Made by a program: the position numbers and the translations under genes. A model generated the notes under the pieces. It did no database searches. It saw nothing but the letters and a program-made list of their open reading frames with translations, and was not told the DNA's origin. Below are positions 37,746-44,832 of a DNA stretch of 64,000 bases, piece by piece; the stretch's first letter is position 1, and each line of letters begins with the position of its first letter. Where the stretch lies: the NCBI GenBank assembly GCA_943787365.1, contig CALSMD010000005.1, forward strand, positions 1-64,000. The letters run 5' to 3'. Source of the DNA: an uncultured Flavobacteriaceae bacterium (GTDB lineage: Bacteria > Bacteroidota > Bacteroidia > Flavobacteriales > Flavobacteriaceae).

Positions 37746-38034
37746 TACTTCTACCTTTGTCAATAGTCAAGAAGAATGTGCAGCTTTAGGAGTAGAGGGT
37801 ATAGAAAAGCTAAACGTTTCTATCTATCCTAATCCATCAAAAGGGGCGTTTACGATTGAGGTTTTAGAAGTTTCTGATCTTATACTTTATTCAGCTATTG
37901 GAAAAGAAGTCTTTAGAAAACCATTAAACAGTGGTCAAAATCAACTGAATGATTTAAACCTTTCTAAAGGCCTGTATTTTGTAAAAATATCATCTAAAGA
38001 AAAAGTGATGACTAAAAAATTGATTATTGAATAA
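36301..38034 (+). CDS. Leucine-rich-repeat T9SS surface protein, fragment 2 with sorting domain
   Basis: Continuation of the gene started at 35166; the TTG at 36301 is only the first codon the ORF caller could use. It carries the end of LRR block 1, then the whole of duplicated block 2 (VPDANFEAYLETHNSTGDVV followed by about 15 LRRs such as LTALYCGYNNLTSLDVSTN). It ends in a type A T9SS domain: VSIYPNPSKGAFTIEV, LYSAIGKEVFRK, LNDLNLSKGLYFVKI and KKLIIE. BspA-like LRR proteins on the surface of Bacteroidota often bind host or matrix proteins; the ligand here is unknown. Confidence 0.87.
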   Translation: MNSGQNNLTELNVANNTALETLLCSNNNLGDLDISTNTVLEELYVQFAQLTDLDISNNMNLEDLSCSYNNLSGSLDVSAHTNLEYLDASENYFSSLNVKNGNNSNFRNFYADANPNLTCIEVDDVDYSTTNWNYIDATASFNTTCSLTSVPDANFEAYLETHNSTGDVVPVGDVSSMGDGIANNNLVATANISEVTSLTVSGLEISDLTGIEAFAALRFLNCDYNTLSSLDMSGNLNLDTVYANNNNLTSINVSNNTVLTQIYCSNNNISNLDVSLNVNLRGLYCSNNALSVLNVSTNTALTALYCGYNNLTSLDVSTNVSLNYLSFSNNSISSINLSSNTDLITLNSGQNNLTELNVANNTALETLLCSNNNLGDLDISTNTVLEELYVQFAQLTDLDISNNMNLEDLSCSYNNLSGSLDVSAHTNLEYLDASENYFSSLNVKNGNNSNFRNFYADANPNLTCIEVDDVDYSTTNWNYIDDTSTFVNSQEECAALGVEGIEKLNVSIYPNPSKGAFTIEVLEVSDLILYSAIGKEVFRKPLNSGQNQLNDLNLSKGLYFVKISSKEKVMTKKLIIE

Positions 38035-38090
38035 ATAATAGTTGTGTCGGGTTTTCTTCTCGATACAAATTTGTTCATCCTTCACAAATT

Positions 38091-38135
38091 CACTCGAAGT
38101 GACATCCTTACTGTTTGTCAGCTCGAGTGTTTTTT
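38091..38135 (+). terminator. Probable terminator of the LRR gene
   Basis: A 7-bp stem CACTCGA/TCGAGTG, partly extended inward by GTGACA/TGTCA, encloses a 25-nt interior and is followed by six T, 57 bp after the LRR stop. Confidence 0.5.
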
Positions 38136-38201
38136 GTTTACAAAAAATGTATCAGACAAAGTATTAAGAATTAAAACAAAACCTAAGAACCCTCAGCATC
38201 T

Positions 38202-38263
38202 GGTCACAAGGGACTTAAGTCCCTTGATTTTATATGTACTGGTGGTTGTGTGATTACATTGAG
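38202..38263 (+). repeat. 62-bp dispersed repeat, copy 2 (3' of LRR gene)
   Basis: Same repeat as 34963-35024, same orientation. It holds the perfect 20-bp palindrome CAAGGGACTTAAGTCCCTTG (38207-38226). The 38035-38426 gap contains this repeat, the terminator above and two CCTGCC-type palindromes; no convincing gene. Confidence 0.85.
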
Positions 38264-38286
38264 TTTACTTGCCGAAGGTAGGAAGT

Positions 38287-38306
38287 CCTGCCTGTCGGCA
38301 GACAAG
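38287..38306. repeat. Dispersed palindromic repeat, copy closest to the tRNA insert
   Basis: CCTGCCTGTCGGCAGACAAG differs from the 20-nt insert in the tRNA-Leu (43027-43046) at one position only, in the same strand sense. Confidence 0.85.
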
Positions 38307-38370
38307 CTTTTCTAACGAAGGTATGCTTGTTTCAGATTCTGAAACAAATTATATTTCAGTTCATTGAGAT

Positions 38371-38434
38371 TCTGAAACAAACCTGCCTACCGTCAGGCAG
38401 GTTCAGAATGACAGATTTTCTACTTTTTAGACAG
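38371..38434. repeat. Palindromic element overlapping the 3' end of the lycopene cyclase gene
   Basis: An ACCTGCCT/AGGCAGGT hairpin (38381-38402) flanked by TCTGAA/TTCAGA is followed by AATGACAGATTTTCTACTTTTTAGACAGA. This right arm matches the 22938-23016 element. On the minus strand the arm supplies the last codons and the TAA stop (38427-38429) of the lycopene cyclase gene. Confidence 0.75.
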
Positions 38435-39128
38435 ACTCGTTTTTACGAAATTTCTTCACAAAAAACTCCGTCAAAAACAAATTACAAAGAATCATGGTAT
38501 AGGCATAAATACTGTCTTCTACAGGGATAGTTCCCATTCGAATGCCTAAGTTTTCGGCATTGTTGTACCAGACCACTTGATTGTCAATAAAGCTGCCGGT
38601 TAAGACGCCATTCACAATAAAAAATGGAATCAGCATCACCAAAAAAGTCAAGAAAAAATGCTGAAGCAATTTAAGATTGTATTTATAAACAAGAACCGTT
38701 AACGGAATCGCCAATCCAAAATTAATCACCGTGTACCATTTGTCATAGTTGACAACCGCGAGGATGAACAACAGAAGTATAAGAAGTATACTGATCTTTT
38801 TTGTGGTTACCTCATTGACTTTTAAATTCGGAAAATAGAGGAGAAGCGCATAATGTGTAAACACACAAGCAAAAGGAATACAAATGAAAAACAACCATTC
38901 TTCAATAGGAAGACTAAAAAGTTTGATGCCTAAAAAGTAAGTGTCGTTAAACCCCCAAATTCCATTCATTGTGAAAATCACATCCCAAGGGATAAAAATC
39001 CCCATTGTTAGTAGGATCGAAACGAAGATCCATAAAAACCGTTTGTGGAGCTGCAGCCTTGGATGAAAACTATACAAAAATGGTACTGAAACAGACCCTA
39101 AGTTTAATAAAAGATAGAGTGTGTTCAT
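38427..39128 (-). CDS. crtYcd: Lycopene cyclase, fused CrtYc-CrtYd type
   Basis: Integral membrane protein of 233 residues with about seven hydrophobic helices. It contains two tandem lycopene-cyclase domains, each with the P-x-E-(E/D) motif: LPIEEWLFF near residue 74 and IPVEDSIYAYTM near residue 206. In this family the heterodimeric c and d units are fused into one chain that cyclises both ends of lycopene to beta-carotene. It is the last gene of the crt operon, 3 bp after crtZ. Its final codons and stop come from a dispersed repeat, so the C-terminal tail may differ from relatives. Confidence 0.87.
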   Translation of the reverse strand: MNTLYLLLNLGSVSVPFLYSFHPRLQLHKRFLWIFVSILLTMGIFIPWDVIFTMNGIWGFNDTYFLGIKLFSLPIEEWLFFICIPFACVFTHYALLLYFPNLKVNEVTTKKISILLILLLFILAVVNYDKWYTVINFGLAIPLTVLVYKYNLKLLQHFFLTFLVMLIPFFIVNGVLTGSFIDNQVVWYNNAENLGIRMGTIPVEDSIYAYTMILCNLFLTEFFVKKFRKNESV

Positions 39129-39131
39129 CAG

Positions 39132-39581
39132 TTAGCGTTTAAAATATTTGAAGGGTACAAACAACATTCCAAAACATTCGCCATCGCCTTTTCCGAGGTG
39201 TTTGTGGTGGATTTTGTGCGCACGTCTCAGTCCTTTTGCATACCAGTTATTGGCTTTTCTTAAATACTTAAACCGTTGATGAATAAAAATATCATGTACT
39301 ATAAAATAGGTAGCACCATACGCCATAATTCCCAAACCTATAGGAAGTCCGGCCCAAAAACCTTCGTAACTCCAGAAATAAAAACAGGTCATACTAACGA
39401 CCGCATAGAAAATAAAAAAGGCATCATTACGTTCAAACCAGCTTTTGTGATCTTTGTGATGGTGGTCTTTGTGAAGTTTCCACAAAAAACCATGCATGAC
39501 GTATTTATGCGTAAACCACGCCATAAACTCCATGGTCGTAAAGGTTCCTAAAAAAACGAGTATCCAAAAAATTGTATTCAT
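39132..39581 (-). CDS. crtZ: Beta-carotene hydroxylase
   Basis: Membrane di-iron hydroxylase of the fatty-acid-hydroxylase superfamily, 149 residues. All four histidine clusters are visible: HKYVMHG, HKDHHHKDH, HDIFIHQR and HKIHHKH. It adds hydroxyl groups at C3 and C3' of beta-carotene, giving zeaxanthin. It lies between crtB (8-bp gap) and the cyclase (3-bp gap), so it is surely co-transcribed. Confidence 0.93.
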   Translation of the reverse strand: MNTIFWILVFLGTFTTMEFMAWFTHKYVMHGFLWKLHKDHHHKDHKSWFERNDAFFIFYAVVSMTCFYFWSYEGFWAGLPIGLGIMAYGATYFIVHDIFIHQRFKYLRKANNWYAKGLRRAHKIHHKHLGKGDGECFGMLFVPFKYFKR

Positions 39582-39589
39582 AATAAAGG

Positions 39590-40429
39590 CTATAATAGAT
39601 TGAGTTGATATTTAACATAACTGCGGGTGAGCAGTTCTACTTTTTTATAATCGGGAACTCGAATTCGGGTACTTTTGATTTCGAGTGCAGGAGTTGTTTT
39701 TAGTTTTATAAGAAGTTGATTGTAATAACGGTATGCCATAAACACACCAAACTTCGCTTCTAAAGGCAGTTGTTTAATTCCTGATAATCCTTCTGCAAAA
39801 TCTTTTTCAATATCGTCAATGATCGCCTTTTTAGAGACTTCATCTAAATTATTTAAATCTGTATTAGGGAAATACGTTCGGTTCAGCTCGTCGTGATCCG
39901 CTTTTAAATCTCTCAGAAAATTTACTTTTTGAAATGCAGACCCAAGCGCCATAGCCGTTTGTTTGAGTGCCTCATAACGTTCATCATCTCCTTTTACAAA
40001 GACTTTTAAACACATCAATCCAACCACATCTGCGGAGCCATAAATGTAGTTTTTATATTCTTCATCCGTATGATAGATTGTTTTATGTAAATCCTGACGC
40101 ATTGAATTCATAAAAGCATCTACCATGTCTTTATCAATAGCATAGGTGTGATAGGTGTGTTGGAAGGAATTCAAAATAGGGTTGAGGCTTATTTTATTAA
40201 TAAGTGCTGATTCTAAATCTGCTTCAAACTGAACAAACAACGCTTCTTTATCGTAGTCGTGAAATGAATCTACAATTTCATCCGCCAAGCGCACAAAGCC
40301 GTAAATATTATAAATATCCTGACGAATTGAGTTCGACAGCATTTTTGTGGCCATCGAAAACGAAGTGCTGTAGGTCTGGGTAATAATCCGACTACAATCT
40401 TGTGAAACAGCATCAAATATAGACTTCAT
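39590..40429 (-). CDS. crtB: Phytoene synthase
   Basis: Condenses two geranylgeranyl diphosphates to phytoene, the first step of the carotenoid route. The 279-residue sequence has the squalene/phytoene synthase motifs: TYSTSFSMATKML, the first aspartate motif LADEIVDSFHD, GSADVVGLMCLKVF, and FQKVNFLRDLKADHDELNRTYFP with the second aspartate-rich motif. It lies 33 bp after crtI on the same strand. No GGPP synthase gene is in the window, so the substrate must come from a gene elsewhere. Confidence 0.95.
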   Translation of the reverse strand: MKSIFDAVSQDCSRIITQTYSTSFSMATKMLSNSIRQDIYNIYGFVRLADEIVDSFHDYDKEALFVQFEADLESALINKISLNPILNSFQHTYHTYAIDKDMVDAFMNSMRQDLHKTIYHTDEEYKNYIYGSADVVGLMCLKVFVKGDDERYEALKQTAMALGSAFQKVNFLRDLKADHDELNRTYFPNTDLNNLDEVSKKAIIDDIEKDFAEGLSGIKQLPLEAKFGVFMAYRYYNQLLIKLKTTPALEIKSTRIRVPDYKKVELLTRSYVKYQLNLL

Positions 40430-40462
40430 AAACTTAAATTTTAAATTTTTTAACTAAGATGC

Positions 40463-41932
40463 TTAACATTTGTCCAGCATCTTTTGTATAAGTTCTGAGG
40501 TCAGTTTTCCGGAGATTAAAGAAGGGGGTACTCCTGGTCCAGGGACGGTCAATTGTCCTGTAAAATATAAATTTTTGACTTTGTTACTTTTTAATTTCGG
40601 TCTCAAAAAAGCCGTTTGTAATAGTGTCATTGCCATTCCGTAGGCATTTCCTTTGTATGAATTGTATTCGGATTTAAAGTCTTCAACACAAAAGGATTCC
40701 TTAAATATAATATTATTTTGAATCGATTGCTTTGTTTTTTCTTCAAATCTTTCAATTATCTTTTCAAGATAGTGGCTTCTGAGCTCAGGAGTGTCCTCAA
40801 TATTTGGAGCGATTGGCATCAAAATAAACAAAGCATCACAACCTTCTGGTGCCATAGAAGGATCTGTTTTTGATGGGACATTGGCATAAAACAACGGATG
40901 GCTAGGCCATTTTGGATCGTCATAGATTTCTTCGGCATGTTTCTCAAAATCAGCATCAAAAAACAAATTGTGATGCTCTGCATTTTTAAGCTTTTTATCC
41001 AATCCAATATAAAATAATAAGGATGAGGGCGCAAATACTTTTTTGTCCCAATACGCTTCTGAATGTTGTCGGTGTGCTGCGTCTAACAAAGTTTCGGAAT
41101 GGTGATAATCTGCACCACTCAAAACAATGTCAGATTCTATGAACACATCTTTAGTAATCAATCCGCTCACAGTACCCTTATCCACCACAATTTTATCTAC
41201 AGGATGGTTGGTGTGAATTTGCACACCTAATTCTACAGCTAAGGCTTCCATTGCCTTAATGATTTCATACATGCCACCTCTTGGATGCCAAGTGCCCAAA
41301 CCAAAATCAGCATAATTCATAAAACTAAAAAACGAAGGTGTTTTACTCGGTTTGGCTCCTAAAAAGAGGGAGGGAAATTCAAGTGTTGAAATTAACTTTG
41401 GATTGCTAAAGTTTTTTCGAACCTCGTGACTGATGGTCTTAAAAAACTGATCTAAGCGCTTAACAGTATCTTTAGAAACCAATTCTAAGGGCGATACTCC
41501 TGGCGCGTTGTACAAGATTTTATTGACGGCAATACCGTAATTACTTTGCGCTTTGTCAATGAATTTTTTTAGCTTGATGCCACTTCCTTTTTCGATGCGT
41601 TCAAACTCGGCACAAATTTTATCCATAGAGTCGCCGATGGTAATAATTTCATCGTCGAAAAATATTTTATAAGCGGGGTCTAGTTTGTCAATGTGGTAAT
41701 AGTCTGAAGTTTGTTTACCAAAATCCGCAAAAAAGCGATCAAATACATCAGGCATCCAATACCAGGAAGGGCCGATGTCAAAAGTAAATCCATCTTTTTT
41801 TAGTTGGCGTGCACGACCGCCCACAGTACTGTTTTTTTCATAGATGGAGACCGTATGTCCTGCTTGTGCTAAATAGCAGGCTGCAGATAGGGATGAAAAC
41901 CCTGAACCAATAATTTGTATTGTTTTTTTCAT
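40463..41932 (-). CDS. crtI: Phytoene desaturase
   Basis: FAD-dependent CrtI-type desaturase, 489 residues. The N-terminal dinucleotide-binding motif is IIGSGFSSLSAACYLAQAGH followed by YEKNSTVGGRAR. The C-terminal signature is NLYFTGQLTVPGPGVPPSLISGKL. It converts phytoene to lycopene through four desaturations at the membrane. It is the second gene of the operon, 55 bp after the CarH-like regulator. No internal frame problems are present. Confidence 0.95.
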   Translation of the reverse strand: MKKTIQIIGSGFSSLSAACYLAQAGHTVSIYEKNSTVGGRARQLKKDGFTFDIGPSWYWMPDVFDRFFADFGKQTSDYYHIDKLDPAYKIFFDDEIITIGDSMDKICAEFERIEKGSGIKLKKFIDKAQSNYGIAVNKILYNAPGVSPLELVSKDTVKRLDQFFKTISHEVRKNFSNPKLISTLEFPSLFLGAKPSKTPSFFSFMNYADFGLGTWHPRGGMYEIIKAMEALAVELGVQIHTNHPVDKIVVDKGTVSGLITKDVFIESDIVLSGADYHHSETLLDAAHRQHSEAYWDKKVFAPSSLLFYIGLDKKLKNAEHHNLFFDADFEKHAEEIYDDPKWPSHPLFYANVPSKTDPSMAPEGCDALFILMPIAPNIEDTPELRSHYLEKIIERFEEKTKQSIQNNIIFKESFCVEDFKSEYNSYKGNAYGMAMTLLQTAFLRPKLKSNKVKNLYFTGQLTVPGPGVPPSLISGKLTSELIQKMLDKC

Positions 41933-41987
41933 TTAGAGTATAAAAATACGCAAAAGCCAATACAGTTAGTATGTGTGTAACGATTTT

Positions 41988-42887
41988 TTACAAATCTTTA
42001 ACTAAATTTTTGATAGATTTAAAGAGTTTCATCCCTTTTGGGAGTTTTTTGGGTTTAGAATCTATAAAACGGGTTCCAAGGAGTCTTACCGAATTAGTAG
42101 TGTCTTTAACCACTTCAGTATACAGTTTTTTCAAATAACCTTCAACCTTTTCTGGGTCTGGTTTGATCGTGAAATAGGAAACGTATGTAATGTCTTCATA
42201 GATAGCATTAAGTAGATTGAGATCCTCAATTGGAACGCTTTCACCAAGATAGATGGTGTGATATCCACGACTCAAAAGCTCGTAGTTTATAAACAGAAGT
42301 CCAATATCATGAATTTCGTTAAGTGGTAAAAACAACACAAAAGTTTTTGTGTCAGGTTTCGGGTTTGAACTTTGTATGCGCTCAATATGAATCAACACTT
42401 TTTGTCGAATATGAACAAAGAGAAAATGCTCATGCGAAGGTTTAATAGTAAGCGTTTGCCATAAAAAACCGATGTCTTGTATGATGGGAATAAAGAGCTC
42501 GTAAAAAATTTCACGAAAGCTTTTTTCTTCTAACAAGCGGTTATAAGTATTATAAAAAAGTGCTTGATCAAAATTTAGCATCGCCAGTTTAAAGGCGTTA
42601 AACGCATGCGTTTCCGTATTTCCTAAGTACGAAATCTCTTTTACTTTTGTTGCAATTTGAAACTCATCAAGTGCTGCAATTCTAGAGACTTTATAGCCAT
42701 TACTGTTTAAGAAACTAATGTTCATCAGCTTTTGTAAGCTTCTTAAATTGTAAGTTCTAATGTTGGTGTCTGTGCGTTCTGGCACGAGAAGATTGTACCG
42801 TTTTTCCCATATACGAATGGTATGGGCTTTGATTCCAGAAAGATTTTCTAAGTCCTTTATGCTAAAGGAGGTTTTAATTGTGTTCAT
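41988..42887 (-). CDS. MerR-type regulator with cobalamin-binding domain, CarH/LitR-like
   Basis: Residues 1-75 form a MerR DNA-binding domain (FSIKDLENLSGIKAHTIRIWEKRY). The C-terminal part matches a B12-binding photoreceptor. W143 and E153-H154 form the W-x9-E-H motif of CarH (LWQTLTIKPSHEH). EIHDIG at 191-196 corresponds to the D/E-x-H-x-x-G cobalt-ligand motif with H193. In CarH, adenosylcobalamin promotes a DNA-bound tetramer in the dark and light breaks it, releasing carotenoid genes. Here it heads the crt operon, which fits light-induced pigment synthesis (inference). The 77 bp upstream hold two T(C/G)AACTAAA direct repeats (42906 and 42945) that could be its operator. Confidence 0.87.
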   Translation of the reverse strand: MNTIKTSFSIKDLENLSGIKAHTIRIWEKRYNLLVPERTDTNIRTYNLRSLQKLMNISFLNSNGYKVSRIAALDEFQIATKVKEISYLGNTETHAFNAFKLAMLNFDQALFYNTYNRLLEEKSFREIFYELFIPIIQDIGFLWQTLTIKPSHEHFLFVHIRQKVLIHIERIQSSNPKPDTKTFVLFLPLNEIHDIGLLFINYELLSRGYHTIYLGESVPIEDLNLLNAIYEDITYVSYFTIKPDPEKVEGYLKKLYTEVVKDTTNSVRLLGTRFIDSKPKKLPKGMKLFKSIKNLVKDL

Positions 42888-42964
42888 GTTTTAATAAGAT
42901 TTGGGTCAACTAAATTAACCAAAAAAAAATTAAAATCAAAATATTGAACTAAAAAATAATAAAG

Positions 42965-43069
42965 TGCGCACGAGAAGACTCGAACTTCCACGGGAATAAT
43001 TCCCACTAGCCCCTCAAGCTAGCGCGCCTGCCTGTCGGCAGACAGGTCTACAAATTCCGCCACCTGCGC
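42965..43069 (-). tRNA. tRNA-Leu(GAG)-like gene with a 20-nt palindromic insert in the D-arm
   Basis: Read on the minus strand: acceptor GCGCAGG, D-stem GCG, D-loop GAAUUUGUAGA, a 20-nt insert, D-stem CGC, anticodon arm CUAGC-UUGAGGG-GCUAG (anticodon GAG at 43013-43015), and a long class II variable arm. The T-arm is GGAAG-UUCGAGU-CUUCU and the 3' acceptor strand CGUGCGC with discriminator A; CCA is not encoded. Without the insert it is a normal 85-nt tRNA-Leu. Besides the insert there is a G6-G67 mismatch in the acceptor stem, and the near-invariant G18-G19 is U-G. The gene may be inactive or unusually folded. It lies between the CarH-like gene and the pilus-like operon. Confidence 0.82.
43027..43046. 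repeat. Dispersed palindromic repeat inserted in tRNA-Leu
   Basis: CCTGCCTGTCGGCAGACAGG forms an 8-bp hairpin (one G-T pair) with a 4-nt loop. It is 19/20 identical to 38287-38306. It splits the D-arm just before the 3' strand of the D-stem. Confidence 0.87.
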
Positions 43070-43124
43070 ATTATGAATGTTAAAATTGAGAGTTCGTGTC
43101 TCAGTTTTATATTTCGATTAAAAA

Positions 43125-43637
43125 TCATCCAAAACTCTTCAACAAAATCCTTGCTTGCAAATAAAACCGTCCCGTTCTGTAGTTTTTCTTTTTTTCAAAA
43201 TGAAGACTGATGACTTCCCCAAATTTAGTTTTTTGTTCTAATAAATATACAAGTTGATTGATGTTGTTATAAGTGCCTTCAAGGGTAAAGTCATATGTTT
43301 TAATTACCAGCTCATTATTTGTAGAGACGTGGGGCTCAAGAAAATCAACTACTTTTAGGGCGTTGTTGCTGGCATACGTATTGATGACTTTAAGAAGGTT
43401 GTTTTGAATCGAAGACCCGCCTAGCTGAAACTTTGTTAAGAGCGAATCATAATAAACATTTTTTTGTTTTAATACGGCTAATTGCTGCGGGCCGTTTTTG
43501 AGTAATACAGCTTCGTTTACTAAATTGGTGTGTTGTTCTTTTAGCTGAAGGGTGTTTTTAATGGCTAAATTATAGCAAAGAATCAATGCCATAACAAAAC
43601 TCACAATAAGGGCTATATTTTTCTGCTGTTTAGTCAT
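43125..43637 (-). CDS. PilO/GspM-like inner-membrane assembly protein
   Basis: One N-terminal membrane helix (NIALIVSFVMALILCYNLAI) is followed by a coiled-coil stretch (QLKEQHTNLVNEAVLLKN). A small periplasmic alpha/beta ferredoxin-like domain completes the 170 residues (VIKTYDFTLEGTYNNINQLVYLLEQ). This is the layout of PilO/GspM, which pairs with PilN/GspL to link the cytoplasmic ATPase to the envelope channel. Its 5' end overlaps the 3' end of the upstream GspL-like gene by 8 bp. It is the last gene of the operon. Sequence similarity to named proteins is weak, so the call rests on layout and position. Confidence 0.65.
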   Translation of the reverse strand: MTKQQKNIALIVSFVMALILCYNLAIKNTLQLKEQHTNLVNEAVLLKNGPQQLAVLKQKNVYYDSLLTKFQLGGSSIQNNLLKVINTYASNNALKVVDFLEPHVSTNNELVIKTYDFTLEGTYNNINQLVYLLEQKTKFGEVISLHFEKKKNYRTGRFYLQARILLKSFG

Positions 43638-44832
43638 TTCTTATAAGGATAGAAATTTTAAATTCTGATTTTTTTGAACTCGTATTGCGATACTCTACAA
43701 TTGCAACTTTAGCAATCCACTCCATTTTTTCTAAGGTATTAATCCACTCTGAAAAATCAGTACTCTTGATGGAGGAGCCTGAAACGGATATAATATCTTC
43801 AGAGATTTCAACAGAAGTATCCTCTTTAATACGTCTTAATAAAGGTTGGTAATGATAGTCTGAAAGTAGTATTGTTTTGGGTAAACTTTGGGTAATAGTG
43901 TGACTGTAAAACGAGCTTTTAGATCCATTACTTTTTAGTAAATCATCTACCATTTTCTGTTTTTTAGAGACGGTTTCATTAAGTATAATAATTTGATTTT
44001 TGGTGACTTGATTTATTTCAGAAACTTGCTCCAATTCATTTACGCTATCGAAATAATGATTGAAAAAGAAAAAATTAATCAACAGCAATCCCAAAACAAA
44101 TAACCCTCCAAATTTTATAAATAGGTTAAAAAAACGTGTTTGTTTGTAACTATCTTCTAAGCGTCTTTTTTCTATTGAAAAGTTGGTATTTGTACTGATG
44201 TTTTTTAAAATAGGTTGGAGTGCTCCCGAAAAAGAGAGCAACTGATCATTGGATACACTAATGCCATTCACATCATAACTCTGTGAGACAACAGGCTCTT
44301 TTTCAATTTGTATGATGTCATCGTTTTCTAGTGTAATTTTAGCATTAGAACTGTAGATTGTTTTTTCATGTAAAAAACCGACAAGGTTGCTAAGAGAATG
44401 ATTTCCTAAGGATATATTGAGTATCAAAAGTTGATGTTTCGCATAGGTTTCTACAAGTGTATTTATATAATCTTTCCGACAGATATTTATAAAATGCGTG
44501 TTCTTTTGAGAGAGGACTTCAAAATAAAAATCTTCAAGATTGATGTTTGGGAATGCGCTATAAACTAATTTTAAAGCATCCGTTTGTTTGTTTTCAATTG
44601 TTTTAGAAAGCACTTTGTCATTATTTACGATCAAAACAATATGTTGGTGTTTCGATAGTTTTTTTGAGAGGCTTTCAACCGTATTCTCTTTAAAAGAAGC
44701 GCTGATGTTTAACTCTTTTTTAGATTGAAGAAGCACTGTTGCATTTAGAATTTCCGTCTGATTTTGGGTGCTGAGTTCAACCCCACAAAAGTGCTTTCCA
44801 TACTGTAGATATGTCCAAATGATATTTAGCAT
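43630..44832 (-). CDS. GspL/PilM-PilN-like assembly protein
   Basis: The 400 residues have a cytoplasmic N-terminal half of about 230 residues. Its fold is plausibly the actin-like PilM/GspL domain (GKHFCGVEL at the start). A single membrane helix follows (LFVLGLLLINFFFFNHYF, around residues 240-260), then a coiled coil (VNELEQVSEINQVTKNQI) and a PilN-like periplasmic domain (LPKTILLSDYHYQPL to WIAKVAIVEYR). This order matches GspL, a fusion of PilM and PilN. It starts at the last base of the upstream secretin stop and overlaps the PilO-like gene by 8 bp. Confidence 0.65.
   Translation of the reverse strand: MLNIIWTYLQYGKHFCGVELSTQNQTEILNATVLLQSKKELNISASFKENTVESLSKKLSKHQHIVLIVNNDKVLSKTIENKQTDALKLVYSAFPNINLEDFYFEVLSQKNTHFINICRKDYINTLVETYAKHQLLILNISLGNHSLSNLVGFLHEKTIYSSNAKITLENDDIIQIEKEPVVSQSYDVNGISVSNDQLLSFSGALQPILKNISTNTNFSIEKRRLEDSYKQTRFFNLFIKFGGLFVLGLLLINFFFFNHYFDSVNELEQVSEINQVTKNQIIILNETVSKKQKMVDDLLKSNGSKSSFYSHTITQSLPKTILLSDYHYQPLLRRIKEDTSVEISEDIISVSGSSIKSTDFSEWINTLEKMEWIAKVAIVEYRNTSSKKSEFKISILIRND

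Noticed and set aside
35166-38034. Insertion of an IS element as cause of the LRR break
   Set aside because: The interruption consists of single-base insertions relative to the second copy; no foreign sequence or transposase is present.
38044-38253. ORF of 69 codons after the LRR gene
   Set aside because: It runs through the terminator and the 62-bp repeat; no start context or protein-like features.
38327-38530. ORF of 67 codons overlapping the lycopene cyclase
   Set aside because: It is made of the palindromic element and antisense of crtYcd.
43027-43046. Self-splicing intron in the tRNA-Leu
   Set aside because: Group I introns in tRNA-Leu sit in the anticodon loop and are hundreds of bases long; this insert is 20 nt in the D-arm and matches a dispersed repeat.
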